NCBI RefSeq assembly: GCF_900104555.1
Contig: NZ_FNJU01000012.1
Location: 40,089-98,019, forward strand
Length of the DNA: 57,931 nucleotides
DNA from: Litchfieldia salsa
Lineage (GTDB): Bacteria; Bacillota; Bacilli; Bacillales; Bacillaceae_L
Reading direction: 5' to 3'
Each line of letters begins with the position of its first letter. Positions within the stretch are counted from its first letter, which is position 1. A model generated the notes under the pieces. It was not told the DNA's origin, made no database searches, and saw nothing but the letters and a program-made list of their open reading frames with translations. This document shows, piece after piece, positions 50,801 through 57,931 of this stretch. A program made the translations under genes and the position numbers.

Positions 50801-52317
50801 ATTGCAGGGTTTGTTACAACAGCTACACTTTCCTTAATGAAATCAGCAATATTTCTTCTACCATTATCAATTGCTGCGAGTGGTGAATCATGTCCAAGTG
50901 AACGAATCGGTTCAGCACCCTTTTCAGCCATTTGCTCAAGAAGTTGAATGTTCTCGCGATCCCAACCAAATGCAGCATATAGGCCATTATGAACCTTTGC
51001 TGTAGAAGACATTGTAACTGATTTTTCGATGCTTGGTGTTGCTAAACGAGTGCGATAGTTTTCAAAGTTTATACGGTTTGTGAAGCGTTGAAATACTTCT
51101 TCTTGATATGTTGAATACTCGTATACATTAATATTTTCATCATCAGACCATTTCAAACCAATTTTTTCACCAGGAGAAAGTGGTTTAGGTTCTGCAACAT
51201 ATTCTGAAGAAGGAATTATTCCAGGTTCAGATGAGAATAAATAAGTTGTTTCTGTTTCAATTTTCCAAAGAGGACGTAAACCTAGAGCATCCACACTAAA
51301 AACGGCTTCATCAGCAAATCTTGAGATGATCCCAGCTGGACCTTGTGCAAAATGTCCCCATGCCTCACGGATATAAGTATATAGATCCTGCAAGTGTTCA
51401 GGATATGATTTAATTTCATTTACGATAGGTGGGAATAAAACATCCATTGCTTCAAACAAGCTGTAACCATCACGAGAAATAAGTGTTTCAATTGTACGAC
51501 TTAAATCTTGTGAATCACTACCACCATCTGTTAAAGGAACATTCATCATTCTTGCTTCATCACGAAGTTTTGAAATAGTGTTAATTTCTCCGTTATGACC
51601 TAACACAGCAAATGGTTGTACACGGAAGAAGTTGGATAGAGTATTTGTTGAATAACGATTGTGTCCTAATGTCATTGTAGATGCGACAAGTGGATTAGCT
51701 AAATCGTGATAGAACTTTGGTAAGATGTCTCCAGCACCAAGAACCTTGTATACTGCATGGTGGTTACTTAATGAAGCGACATGAATGTTCGAGTCTTTTT
51801 CAGCTTCTATTGTAAGATCAAATAGAATTTTAGTTAGATTAAGAGATTCGTTGTTAGGAATCAATGCAACTTGCCAGAATGTAGGTTCCTCTTGAGTAGC
51901 AATTGGACCTAGTGCACTAGATGTTGTAACTTTAATTGAGTCATAAATAACTGTTAAACCATTATCACTAAAAAGTTGTTGTAACGTTTCTTTGATTTGT
52001 TCAAAGTTAGCGTTTCTATTAATAAAGAAATGACCTACTGTGAAATCCTTACGATCAACTAATTCAGCACTTTGTCCAGATACTTGTAGCTTTTCTTTCC
52101 AAAGAGCTTTTGGAATATCGATATGAATTCCTACTCCGTCACCTTCCCCATTAATAAATCCAGCGCGGTGATTCATTTTGACAAGTGCATCGATGACAGC
52201 GTCAATATTTGCTTTCGTTGGAACTCTTTTCTTTTCAATTGCAGATACAATTCCACATGCATCATGTTCTTGACGATGAAATTCTTTAAATAGACTTGGA
52301 CTCCAGTTTTTTTCCAT
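47845..52317 (-). CDS. gltB: Glutamate synthase large-subunit-like protein (stand-alone GltB)
   Basis: A 1490-residue protein with the full GltB layout. Class II glutaminase domain (about 21-400) whose nucleophile would be Cys21 in EHDACGIVS, implying removal of 20 residues; central domain; FMN/2-oxoglutarate synthase domain (about 800-1170) with the [3Fe-4S] cysteines in CTTCRGCHLDTCHVG; and the GxGxG beta-helix domain (about 1210-1430, VQGNADARAGIRLSGADM). It makes glutamate from glutamine and 2-oxoglutarate. No gltD small subunit is adjacent, and the N-terminus diverges from B. subtilis GltA (HRAGFINGEGDGVG), so it is a paralogous group seen in several Bacilli. Only ATG 52317 is available and it has no Shine-Dalgarno. 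Confidence 0.9.
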   Translation of the reverse strand: MEKNWSPSLFKEFHRQEHDACGIVSAIEKKRVPTKANIDAVIDALVKMNHRAGFINGEGDGVGIHIDIPKALWKEKLQVSGQSAELVDRKDFTVGHFFINRNANFEQIKETLQQLFSDNGLTVIYDSIKVTTSSALGPIATQEEPTFWQVALIPNNESLNLTKILFDLTIEAEKDSNIHVASLSNHHAVYKVLGAGDILPKFYHDLANPLVASTMTLGHNRYSTNTLSNFFRVQPFAVLGHNGEINTISKLRDEARMMNVPLTDGGSDSQDLSRTIETLISRDGYSLFEAMDVLFPPIVNEIKSYPEHLQDLYTYIREAWGHFAQGPAGIISRFADEAVFSVDALGLRPLWKIETETTYLFSSEPGIIPSSEYVAEPKPLSPGEKIGLKWSDDENINVYEYSTYQEEVFQRFTNRINFENYRTRLATPSIEKSVTMSSTAKVHNGLYAAFGWDRENIQLLEQMAEKGAEPIRSLGHDSPLAAIDNGRRNIADFIKESVAVVTNPAIDRDRETEHFSTRTVIGKRPSLVERVEKDLVMELSSPLLIEGNLGYECSSQTAQPSYDQVVETFNKEKLVHYLSATFTEDETLKDALARLADEAKEAVEQGKTLIVIDDATAHKNGQLWIDPHLIISAVDQALVSSHLRRDCSLLLRSGAIRSLHDIILAYGLGANIISPYLLFATVSEDTITPATNLYNSLIKGLEKVISTLGIHELRGYARLFSSIGLNDEIADYLKIVNFLGSETVDYNFESLKKDAIERAVDFEDEKARPGKSFHLFPRIWKAIGEVSQSGSYDGYREKLTEQEENNPTTIRHLTDIKKSDKPVSADKVNIGVGEHSLPFIISSMSFGSQNEIAFRAYAEGAEQLNMISLNGEGGEIKDMLGKYPRTRGQQIASGRFGVNAELLNSSNLLEIKIGQGAKPGEGGHLPGSKVTAKVAEARNATLGSDLISPSNNHDIYSIEDLAQMIAELKTANDQAKVAVKVPVVPNIGTIAVGIAKAGADVITISGFDGGTGAARIHALQYVGLPVEIGVKAAHNALLEAGLRNQVELWADGGIKSALDVVKMMLLGANRIGFGTLSMIAIGCTTCRGCHLDTCHVGIATQIESEAQAKEHGLRRFVPRQYDLAVKGLVNMFTAFGNEVKALTASLGHDNLQDLVGRSDLLEQTRGLESIDLSYLLKPLEVKQFAQKEVAASVEDPQLLVAVGAEYLDINVDELQTSRDFTTVTSEQRVLGSRVSCHRVRGRLDGSYTKLPDVKLRYQDGSIPGNGLGAYNTSGIDIHVDGGAQDGIGKTAFGGSIQIYKSKGKDGNYYNGSVGKGFGYGAQKGLLLVQGNADARAGIRLSGADMIIGGQLTTPIPEKENGNLGVNANIKGFAFEYMTNGRGLVLGDPGPWICAGMTGGVVYLRHQPEMGLTKAAIERRIAKGAKVSIQALSEKGKLDVQELLTAFINGLVEHGQQQEADELKVLLANPEQHFFQVIPTKEQADPSVSTE

Positions 52318-52481
52318 TAAAGCGGCATAAAAAAGGAAGTTACTCTACAATGGATACTTAATGTACCCTAGTGTAAATTTCCTTTTTGTATAGCCTCCAC
52401 CCCCTAAAAAGATTTTTCTCTATCTAATTTTTTCTTAATTAACAATATAAGGCAAAAAAGAACAAATTTTCAGAAATGTAT
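52318..52481 (-). promoter_or_regulatory. gltB leader, about 165 nt
   Basis: From the predicted start point the leader contains, in order, AGGGGGTGGAGGC, then the terminator-like hairpin at 52329-52387, then ATGCCGCTTTA before the gltB ATG. The G-rich purine run is far (about 75 nt) from the start codon. No known riboswitch or T-box core was recognised. Confidence 0.5.
52329..52387 (-). terminator. Terminator-like hairpin in gltB leader
   Basis: On the minus strand AAAAAGGAA pairs with TTCCTTTTT at the base; TTAC/GTAA and GGGTAC/GTATCC continue it upward. The T6 run ends 11 nt before the start codon. Possible attenuator. Confidence 0.6.
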
Positions 52482-52487
52482 GAACCT

Positions 52488-52516
52488 ATCTTATCATATT
52501 AATAATGTAAAATCAA
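52488..52516 (-). promoter_or_regulatory. Predicted SigA promoter of gltB
   Basis: On the minus strand TTGATT, 17-bp spacer, TAAGAT preceded by TGA (extended -10). Start near 52481. Confidence 0.6.
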
Positions 52517-52609
52517 TTCATTATTCAATGAGATGGATATGGTATTCATTTCCGATTTTAGAATAATGTCGCAAAATAACCGTAGTGTAAGCGTTTTCTA
52601 TAACTTTGT

Positions 52610-52647
52610 AAGAACAGATGAATGTAGTTGACAGTCCATCTGTTCTT
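52610..52647 (-). terminator. Hairpin after hemL
   Basis: AAGAACAGATG pairs perfectly with CATCTGTTCTT across 16 nt, just past the hemL stop. The T-run is short (TTCTTAC), so termination may be partial. Confidence 0.6.
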
Positions 52648-52658
52648 TAAATGCATAA

Positions 52659-53954
52659 TTATGAATTTTTTAGTATATTAAATGCATAATCGACTGCTTC
52701 AAGTGTTTGAATAATATCGTCTTCTGTATGTGCTAGAGTTAAAAACCATGCTTCATATTTGGATGGTGCCAAATTAATTCCTTGCTCAAGCATTAGTTTG
52801 AAAAATTTTGCGAATGTATCTCCATCTGTATTTTCTGCTTGTTCATAATTGACCACCTTTTCAGTGGTGAAGTAAATCGTAAGAGCACCTTTAAGACGAT
52901 TAATGGTTATAGGGATGTTATGAGTTTTGGCATGCTTCGTAATTCCTTCTTCTAGCATTGCTCCTAATCGATCTAATCTCTCATACAGACCCTTTTCTTG
53001 TAAAACTTCAAGACAAGCAATTCCTGAAAGAATGGACGCGGGGTTTCCGGCCATTGTACCTGCTTGATAAGCAGGGCCAAGTGGTGCTACTTGTTCCATA
53101 ATTTCTTTTTTACCGCCATAAGCACCTATGGGTAGGCCTCCTCCTATAATTTTCCCCAAAGCAGTTAAGTCAGGGGTAACACCTAGCAGGTCTTGGGCCC
53201 CACCATACATGAATCGGAATGCTGTAATCACTTCATCATAAATAACTAATGCACCAGCAGCATGTGTTAGCTCATTAATTTGCTCAAGAAACCCTTCCTT
53301 TGGTTCAACAATTCCAAAATTACCAACAATCGGTTCAACGAGAACAGCTGCAATCTCTGGTCCCCATTTTTCAATAGCTTCCTTGAATGGTTCGATATCA
53401 TTGAAAGGAACTGTAATCACTTCTTGTGCAATGCTTTTTGGGACTCCAGCTGAGTCTGGGGTACCGAGAGTTGCTGGGCCAGAACCGGCAGCTACAAGGA
53501 CTAAGTCGGAATGACCGTGATAACAACCAGCGAATTTAATAATTTTATCACGCTTTGTATAGGCGCGTGCTACACGTATAGTGGTCATTACAGCTTCAGT
53601 CCCTGAATTTACAAAGCGTACTTTATCCATTTTTGGCATTGCTTCTTTAATCATTTTTGCAAATTTAATTTCATGTGGGGTAGGGGTTCCGTAGAGTACC
53701 CCGTTCTCTGCTGCTTCTTTAATTGCATTTGTAATATGGGGGTGTGCATGTCCAGTTATAATAGGTCCGTATGCGGCAAGATAATCAATATATTGATTTC
53801 CGTCAACATCCCAAAAGTAAGCTCCCTTTGCTCTTTCCATTACAACAGGGGAGCCTCCCCCAACAGCCTTGTAGGATCTTGATGGACTGTTAACACCACC
53901 AACAATATGTTCTAATGCTTCTTTATGTAATTGCTCGGATTTTGAAAAGTTCAT
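52659..53954 (-). CDS. hemL: Glutamate-1-semialdehyde 2,1-aminomutase
   Basis: A 431-residue PLP enzyme converting glutamate-1-semialdehyde to 5-aminolevulinate in haem synthesis; this is the second Bacillus copy (GsaB/HemL2). Class III aminotransferase marks: [64 protein letters not shown] and the PLP lysine in [19 protein letters not shown]. Ribosome site AGGAGG. The B. subtilis neighbourhood (ygaE, gsaB, ygaF) is kept, with gltB inserted between. Divergent from the ABC exporter genes. Confidence 0.95.
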   Translation of the reverse strand: MNFSKSEQLHKEALEHIVGGVNSPSRSYKAVGGGSPVVMERAKGAYFWDVDGNQYIDYLAAYGPIITGHAHPHITNAIKEAAENGVLYGTPTPHEIKFAKMIKEAMPKMDKVRFVNSGTEAVMTTIRVARAYTKRDKIIKFAGCYHGHSDLVLVAAGSGPATLGTPDSAGVPKSIAQEVITVPFNDIEPFKEAIEKWGPEIAAVLVEPIVGNFGIVEPKEGFLEQINELTHAAGALVIYDEVITAFRFMYGGAQDLLGVTPDLTALGKIIGGGLPIGAYGGKKEIMEQVAPLGPAYQAGTMAGNPASILSGIACLEVLQEKGLYERLDRLGAMLEEGITKHAKTHNIPITINRLKGALTIYFTTEKVVNYEQAENTDGDTFAKFFKLMLEQGINLAPSKYEAWFLTLAHTEDDIIQTLEAVDYAFNILKNS

Positions 53955-54107
53955 TTAGGTAGTCCTCCTTGTTTTCATCGCTTTTCCTATTTTAGCATTG
54001 AAGGTAAATTATAAAAAGAATGAGTTAAATGAAAATGATATGAGTTGTAACAGTGTTGTAATTTCGATTAAACTAGTCTTTATGGTGAAAAAGTGGAGGT
54101 CTTAATA

Positions 54108-55121
54108 ATGAAAGATGTTATAGAGGTAAAGTCGCTTAGGAAAGAATTCAAATCTTATTCAAGTAGGCAAGGGTTGAAAGGGGCTTTTCGTGATTTATTT
54201 ACAAGAAACTATCAGATTCTTAGGGCTGTAGATGATATTTCTTTGACCATTAAACAAGGTGAAATGGTTGGATATATAGGGGAAAATGGTGCAGGTAAAT
54301 CAACCACAATCAAAATGCTAACAGGCATTTTAACACCTACGTCAGGAGTCGTAACTGTAAATGGAATGAATCCTCATAAGGATCGAGAGAAGTTCGCACA
54401 AACAATTGGTGTTGTATTTGGCCAAAGATCACAGTTATGGTGGGATATTGCAGTTCAAGAATCGTTTCGTTTGTTAAAAAAAGTATATAAAGTATCAGAT
54501 GAGGATTATAAAAATCATATGGAACATGTAATTGAATCCTTAGATATTGGTCCATTACTTGATAAACCAGTAAGAAAATTATCGCTTGGACAAAGAATGC
54601 GATGTGAATTAGCTGCTGCCCTTTTGCATAATCCTCCATTATTATTTTTAGATGAGCCGACAATTGGGCTAGATGTACTTGTAAAGTTGAAAATCCGTAA
54701 ATTTTTAAAAGAAATGAATGAACGCTACCAAACAACGATTCTGCTAACAACTCATGACTTAACAGATATTGAGGCACTATGCGAAAGAGTTGTTATGTTA
54801 GATGAAGGTAAAATTATATATGATGGACAGTTAGGTCAACTAAGAAGGAATTGGGGAGAAGGTAAACAAATTCAATTCTTATTCAGTCAAGATATTAAGC
54901 GTGTTGACATTGAGAACCTAACTGCTGGCTTGGAAGTAGAATGGGTACAACCCGGAAGACCGTTTATTTGGGTTGCTAATGTAAGAAATGATGAAAACGT
55001 GATGTCTGATTTAATTGGACGTGTAGTAGCATCGCACAAAATAAAGGATATCAGTATTAATGAAGTTTCTACCGAAGAAATCATAAGAAATATTTATGAA
55101 GAAGGGATAGCTGTTAAATAA
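54108..55121 (+). CDS. ABC-2 transporter ATP-binding protein
   Basis: A 337-residue ATPase of the NatA/drug-export type. Walker A GENGAGKST, Q-loop VFGQRSQLWWD, signature LSLGQRMR (an Arg-Met form typical of this subgroup), Walker B LLFLDEPTIGLD and H-loop LLTTHDLTD. A C-terminal regulatory part of about 100 residues follows. ATG 54108 follows GTGGAGG. It forms an exporter with the two membrane proteins that follow. A 110-bp gap with two operator-like palindromes separates it from them, so the permeases may have separate control. Confidence 0.92.
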   Translation: MKDVIEVKSLRKEFKSYSSRQGLKGAFRDLFTRNYQILRAVDDISLTIKQGEMVGYIGENGAGKSTTIKMLTGILTPTSGVVTVNGMNPHKDREKFAQTIGVVFGQRSQLWWDIAVQESFRLLKKVYKVSDEDYKNHMEHVIESLDIGPLLDKPVRKLSLGQRMRCELAAALLHNPPLLFLDEPTIGLDVLVKLKIRKFLKEMNERYQTTILLTTHDLTDIEALCERVVMLDEGKIIYDGQLGQLRRNWGEGKQIQFLFSQDIKRVDIENLTAGLEVEWVQPGRPFIWVANVRNDENVMSDLIGRVVASHKIKDISINEVSTEEIIRNIYEEGIAVK

Positions 55122-55133
55122 ATGGAATAAATG

Positions 55134-55187
55134 CTAAACAAACGTTTGATTAAGGATTAGTTTAATACTAAACAAACGTTTGGTTAG
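55134..55187. promoter_or_regulatory. Twin palindromic operator CTAAACAAACGTTTG(A/G)TTA
   Basis: CTAAACAAACGTTTGATTAA at 55134 and CTAAACAAACGTTTGGTTAG at 55168, cores CAAACGTTTG centred 34 bp apart. Both are near-perfect 20-bp palindromes. They lie between the ATPase gene and the permease genes, 44 bp before the permease start codon. The form suits a dimeric repressor (TetR or LacI type). Confidence 0.65.
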
Positions 55188-55230
55188 ATTGAAATTTCGT
55201 TGACAGGTATGACGAGGAAGGGAAATTTAA

Positions 55231-56022
55231 ATGGATAAGTATCTTGAAATGATTAGAATTCGGTTTTTAATGATGCTCGCTTATAGGACGAACTATTACA
55301 GTGGAATTCTTATTTATAGTATTAACATTGGAGCATATTATTTTTTATGGACAGCCATTTATGGTGGCAAGGAAGAAATACAAGGAATGTCAGTTATTCA
55401 GATGACAACATATATTGCGGTTTCGTGGATGGCGCGGGCATTTTACTTTAATAATATTGATCGTGAAATCGCACAAGAGATTAAGGATGGAAAGGTTGCA
55501 ATTGAACTTATAAGGCCATATAACTATTTAGGTATGAAAACAATGCAAGGACTAGGAGAAGGGGTTTTCAGGCTTCTATTTTTCTCGCTACCTGGGATGG
55601 TGATTGTTAGTTTAATCTTTCCACTCAGTTTTGCAACTAGCATTATAACCTGGTGTTATTTCGCTTTTTCCATTATTCTCAGCTTTATTGTTAATTCTCA
55701 AATCAATTTACTAACAGGAATCATGACATTTTTCCTTTTTAATAATGATGGGTTAATTCGCGCCAAGAGGGTTATTATTGATTTATTTTCAGGATTGCTG
55801 TTACCGATTAGCTTTTATCCAATCTGGGCTCAAGATGTAATGAAATTGCTACCCTTTCAAGCGATTAGTTATATTCCGAGTATGATTTTCACTGAAGGGT
55901 TTCAAGGACAAGAAATTCTTAATGCACTGTTTCTTCAGTTGGTTTGGGTTGTTATTTTAATTGTACCGATTCAAGCGTTATGGGTGCTTGCAAAAAAACA
56001 ACTGATTGTGCAAGGAGGGTGA
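55231..56022 (+). CDS. ABC-2 transporter permease (DUF990 type), subunit 1
   Basis: A 263-residue membrane protein of the ABC2_membrane_6 (DUF990) family with six helices. It begins MIRIRFLMMLAYRTNYYSG; other marks are NNIDREIAQEIKDGKVAIELIRPYNY, a conserved cytoplasmic coupling segment, and FSGLLLPISFYP. Works with the ATPase and the next permease as an exporter of unknown substrate. Ribosome site AGGAAGGGA. Stop codon 3 bp before the next start. Confidence 0.9.
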   Translation: MDKYLEMIRIRFLMMLAYRTNYYSGILIYSINIGAYYFLWTAIYGGKEEIQGMSVIQMTTYIAVSWMARAFYFNNIDREIAQEIKDGKVAIELIRPYNYLGMKTMQGLGEGVFRLLFFSLPGMVIVSLIFPLSFATSIITWCYFAFSIILSFIVNSQINLLTGIMTFFLFNNDGLIRAKRVIIDLFSGLLLPISFYPIWAQDVMKLLPFQAISYIPSMIFTEGFQGQEILNALFLQLVWVVILIVPIQALWVLAKKQLIVQGG

Positions 56023-56025
56023 AGT

Positions 56026-56811
56026 ATGTTCTATTTATCAATGTTTTTCCAATATGTCGGACAATATATGAAAACTCGAATGCAATACCGAGCCGATTTA
56101 GTTGTAGAAATTTTTTCGGATCTTCTTTTTCAGGGAGTAAACCTCATTTTCATTCTTGTTGTCTTTGGTCACACCCAATTTCTAAATGGTTGGGTAAGGG
56201 ATGAAATCATCTTTATTTATGGATTTTTCTTAGTACCTTATGCACTCTTTTCTGCCTTTTTTAATATTTGGGATTTTAATGATCGCTATATTGTAAAAGG
56301 TGAGATGGATCGAATTCTAACTCGACCAATCCATAGCTTATTTCAAATTATCTTGGAACGTATGGAGTTAGAATCATTATTTGGGGTCATTACTGGTATT
56401 GTTGTTATGTTTTATGCGGGGACCAATCTTGGTTTAACAATTTGTTGGTATGATCCAATCATTTTTGTCGTACTGGTTTTAGGTGGGGCACTCGTGTATG
56501 CTTCAATCTTTATTATGCTTGCAAGTATTGGCTTTTGGTCAGATGCAAGAACCTCAATTATGCCAATGATGTATAATATCGGAAATTATGGAAGGTATCC
56601 GGTTGATATTTACAATAAAGTGATTCGTTTCACTTTAACCTGGATTCTTCCCTTTGCCTTTGTTGGGGTCTATCCAGCGTCATACTTTCTCGGAAAAACG
56701 GAATGGTATGTTTATGCGTTTATGACTCCTGTAATTGGGATCGTCTTTTTTATCTTTGCGGTTGTGCTGTGGAACTTTGGAGTTACAAAGTATCGCGGGG
56801 CAGGGAACTAA
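56026..56811 (+). CDS. ABC-2 transporter permease (DUF990 type), subunit 2
   Basis: A 261-residue membrane protein, paralogous to subunit 1, with six helices. It shows FQYVGQYMKTRMQYRADLVVE at the start and NDRYIVKGEMDRILTRPIHSLFQIILER as the coupling segment (compare IKDGKVAIELIRPYNY in subunit 1). Ribosome site GGAGGGTGAAG lies in the end of subunit 1, and the 3-bp gap indicates coupled translation. The two permeases probably form a heterodimer. Confidence 0.9.
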   Translation: MFYLSMFFQYVGQYMKTRMQYRADLVVEIFSDLLFQGVNLIFILVVFGHTQFLNGWVRDEIIFIYGFFLVPYALFSAFFNIWDFNDRYIVKGEMDRILTRPIHSLFQIILERMELESLFGVITGIVVMFYAGTNLGLTICWYDPIIFVVLVLGGALVYASIFIMLASIGFWSDARTSIMPMMYNIGNYGRYPVDIYNKVIRFTLTWILPFAFVGVYPASYFLGKTEWYVYAFMTPVIGIVFFIFAVVLWNFGVTKYRGAGN

Positions 56812-56893
56812 TACAACTTCATATTATAGTTAAAGGGATAAGTTGGCCAACCTCTTCGTATATATTTATAAATGAATATATGAGGTGAGACAA

Positions 56894-57307
56894 CTGGTCC
56901 CTTTATTTTTGCTTGCTATCACGATTGTTGGACTTATATCAAGTATCCGTTCGCTATTTATGACAAAAGTTAGTAAAAAACAATATATATCTATCGAAAA
57001 CGTTGTCTTGCTGTTTTTGGTGTATGTTACGGTTTTGATTGGTTTTGGAATCATTTATATGGTTTTGGATCTAAATAATTTTCCTGTCTTGAATGAGGAT
57101 GGTTTACCAGTTTCAGGCGTCTTTACAGAAAGACTTGAATCAACCATGTATTTCAGTGCAATAACTCTATTATCAGTCGGGTATGGTGATATTACCCCGA
57201 TTGGTGTTGGAAGATGGATTGCAATTGTTGAGGCACTAATCGGATATACAATTCCAATGGCGTTTGTTGTTAAAACAGTTATAAACATTGAAAGAAACGA
57301 AAGTTGA
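56894..57307 (+). CDS. Two-helix potassium channel (ion channel family)
   Basis: A protein of about 138 residues with TM1 (about 1-18), a second hydrophobic segment (about 36-58), a pore helix and filter SAITLLSVGYGDITP, and a last helix (about 110-130). SVGYGD is the K+ selectivity filter of the TVGYG type. There is no RCK domain, so it is a minimal channel. The only start well spaced from the ribosome site AGGTGAG (56883-56889) is CTG at 56894; GTG 56885 lies inside that site. Single gene between the ABC exporter and bcp. Confidence 0.82.
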   Translation: MVPLFLLAITIVGLISSIRSLFMTKVSKKQYISIENVVLLFLVYVTVLIGFGIIYMVLDLNNFPVLNEDGLPVSGVFTERLESTMYFSAITLLSVGYGDITPIGVGRWIAIVEALIGYTIPMAFVVKTVINIERNES

Positions 57308-57364
57308 ATATTGGTGTTAAATTCTGTACGCTTAAATAAAAGATACAGAATGGAGAGAAAATTA

Positions 57365-57838
57365 ATGACTATTGAAGTAGGAAATCTTGTGCCTGATTTT
57401 GAACTAGTTTCTAACACTGGTGAAACTGTACGTTTATCAAATTTAAAAGGAAAATATGTTGTGTTGTATTTTTATCCAAAAGACATGACTCCTGGATGTA
57501 CAACCCAAGCATGCGATTTTCGAGATCAATATGAAAGCTTCGCAGATCTTAATGCTGTCATTTTAGGAGTCAGTCCTGATCCGGTAGAAAAGCACCAAAA
57601 ATTTATCGAAAAACATGACTTACCATTTTCGCTATTAGTAGATGATAACCATCACGTAGCAGGATTATATGATGTATGGAAACTTAAGAAAACCTTCGGC
57701 AAGGAATACATGGGAATCGAACGCTCCACATTCATTATTGATTCCGAAGGAAAGTTAGTAAAGGAATGGCGTAAAGTTAAAGTGAAAGGTCATGTTGTTG
57801 AAGCATTGGAATTTATCAAAGAAGAGACAGCAGTATAA
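57365..57838 (+). CDS. bcp: Thioredoxin-dependent peroxiredoxin Bcp (YgaF)
   Basis: A 157-residue peroxiredoxin of the Bcp/PrxQ type that reduces hydroperoxides using thioredoxin. Peroxidatic Cys45 in MTPGCTTQAC and resolving Cys50 give the CX4C pair of the atypical two-cysteine class. YFYPKDMTPGC and the later ERSTFIIDSEGK are family marks. ATG 57365 follows AATGGAGAG; in-frame codons back to 57311 lack a ribosome site. In B. subtilis ygaF sits before perR, so perR is expected beyond the window end. Confidence 0.94.
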   Translation: MTIEVGNLVPDFELVSNTGETVRLSNLKGKYVVLYFYPKDMTPGCTTQACDFRDQYESFADLNAVILGVSPDPVEKHQKFIEKHDLPFSLLVDDNHHVAGLYDVWKLKKTFGKEYMGIERSTFIIDSEGKLVKEWRKVKVKGHVVEALEFIKEETAV

Positions 57839-57845
57839 CTCAGAG

Positions 57846-57931
57846 AGGTTCGGACTGGATTGACCTAGGATTCCCTAGTCTAGTCCGAAGTCCGGTAAGG
57901 TTCGGACTGGATTGACCTAGGTTCCACCACC
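57846..57931. repeat. Start of tandem array C (52-bp unit, cut by window end)
   Basis: AGGTTCGGACTGGATTGACC (then TAGG) occurs at 57846 and again at 57898, exactly 52 bp apart. Between them CTAGTCCGAAGTCCGGTAAG followed by GTTCGGACT has the same GTCCGAA/TTCGGAC dyad as array A. The array continues past the window. Confidence 0.85.

Noticed and set aside
52318-52328. Mini-ORF MPL overlapping the gltB start (TAATG)
   Set aside because: ATG CCG CTT TAA ends on the gltB ATG, which would suit coupling, but it has no ribosome site of its own, so there is no support for translation.
52318-52481. T-box riboswitch in the gltB leader
   Set aside because: GGGTGGAGG slightly recalls a T-box motif, but the conserved T-box sequence, specifier stem and antiterminator pairing are not visible.
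54337-54777. 146-residue leftward reading frame
   Set aside because: Antisense to the ABC ATPase gene, whose motifs are complete; no ribosome site and no recognisable protein features.
57055-57417. 120-residue leftward reading frame
   Set aside because: Antisense to the K+ channel gene; composition and lack of a ribosome site mark it as a shadow.

Overview
The window is a low-GC chromosomal segment of an endospore-forming member of the Bacillaceae (Bacillus sensu lato). The evidence is strong AGGAGG-type ribosome sites, a dense set of spore genes (sspK, sspE, pdaA, a CotF-type coat protein, a Spo0E-like phosphatase), and gene order matching two well-known Bacillus neighbourhoods. It is not B. 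subtilis itself: it carries a class I (Fe-S) fumarase, a stand-alone GltB-like protein next to hemL, and many intergenic repeats that B. subtilis lacks at these places. No rRNA or tRNA gene, insertion sequence, prophage or CRISPR array was seen.

Layout. 1-9.5 kb: core genes of the yfk/yfj type: an MFS exporter, an OsmC-fold protein, a YczE-type membrane protein, YfkD, a short YfjT-like protein, class I fumarase behind a CcpA-like site, a formate/nitrite-type channel, the spore cortex deacetylase PdaA and an rRNA uracil methyltransferase. 9.5-18.2 kb: mixed accessory genes: a glycerate kinase remnant, a lipoprotein, an SDR enzyme, a VanZ/response regulator/sensor kinase operon, an orphan sensor kinase with an AcoR-like sensory domain, a DUF3237 protein and a MATE pump. 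18.7-34.3 kb: a plant-polysaccharide island: a feruloyl-esterase-like hydrolase, an AraC regulator fused to a complete GH39 glycosidase, a membrane-tethered GH3 with swapped domain order coupled to a normal cytosolic GH3, an old-yellow-enzyme-type reductase, and a chemoreceptor/GH43/membrane-protein operon. 34.3-46.2 kb: the conserved yfh-yga spore/housekeeping block (soluble chemoreceptor, coat protein, Spo0E-like, RecX, YfhH, SspK, YfhJ, YfhP, MutY, YfhS, FabL, SspE, YgaB, YgaC, YgaD). 46.3-57.9 kb: YgaE, the GltB-like protein, HemL, a three-gene ABC-2 exporter, a K+ channel and the peroxiredoxin Bcp/YgaF.

How the parts may work together. In the island, xylo- or arabino-oligosaccharides could be detected outside by the chemoreceptor, trimmed outside by the tethered GH3, and finished inside by GH39, GH3 and GH43. 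The AraC-GH39 fusion is a candidate regulator that can destroy its own inducer. No sugar transporter is encoded in the island. CcpA-like sites precede the GH3 operon. These are inferences from families and layout.

Non-coding structure is unusually rich. Three tandem arrays share a 51-53 bp period and a CCGAAGTC core (4.0-4.4, 47.6-47.8 and 57.8-57.9 kb). There are pairs of dispersed palindromic elements (118 bp and about 130 bp), a composite element at 43 kb, a gltB leader with a terminator-like hairpin and no Shine-Dalgarno, a hairpin covering the sspE ribosome site, and two genes whose best start codon is CTG. Gene decay is visible at glycerate kinase, yfhF, and a frameshift in an A-rich tract of a membrane-protein gene.
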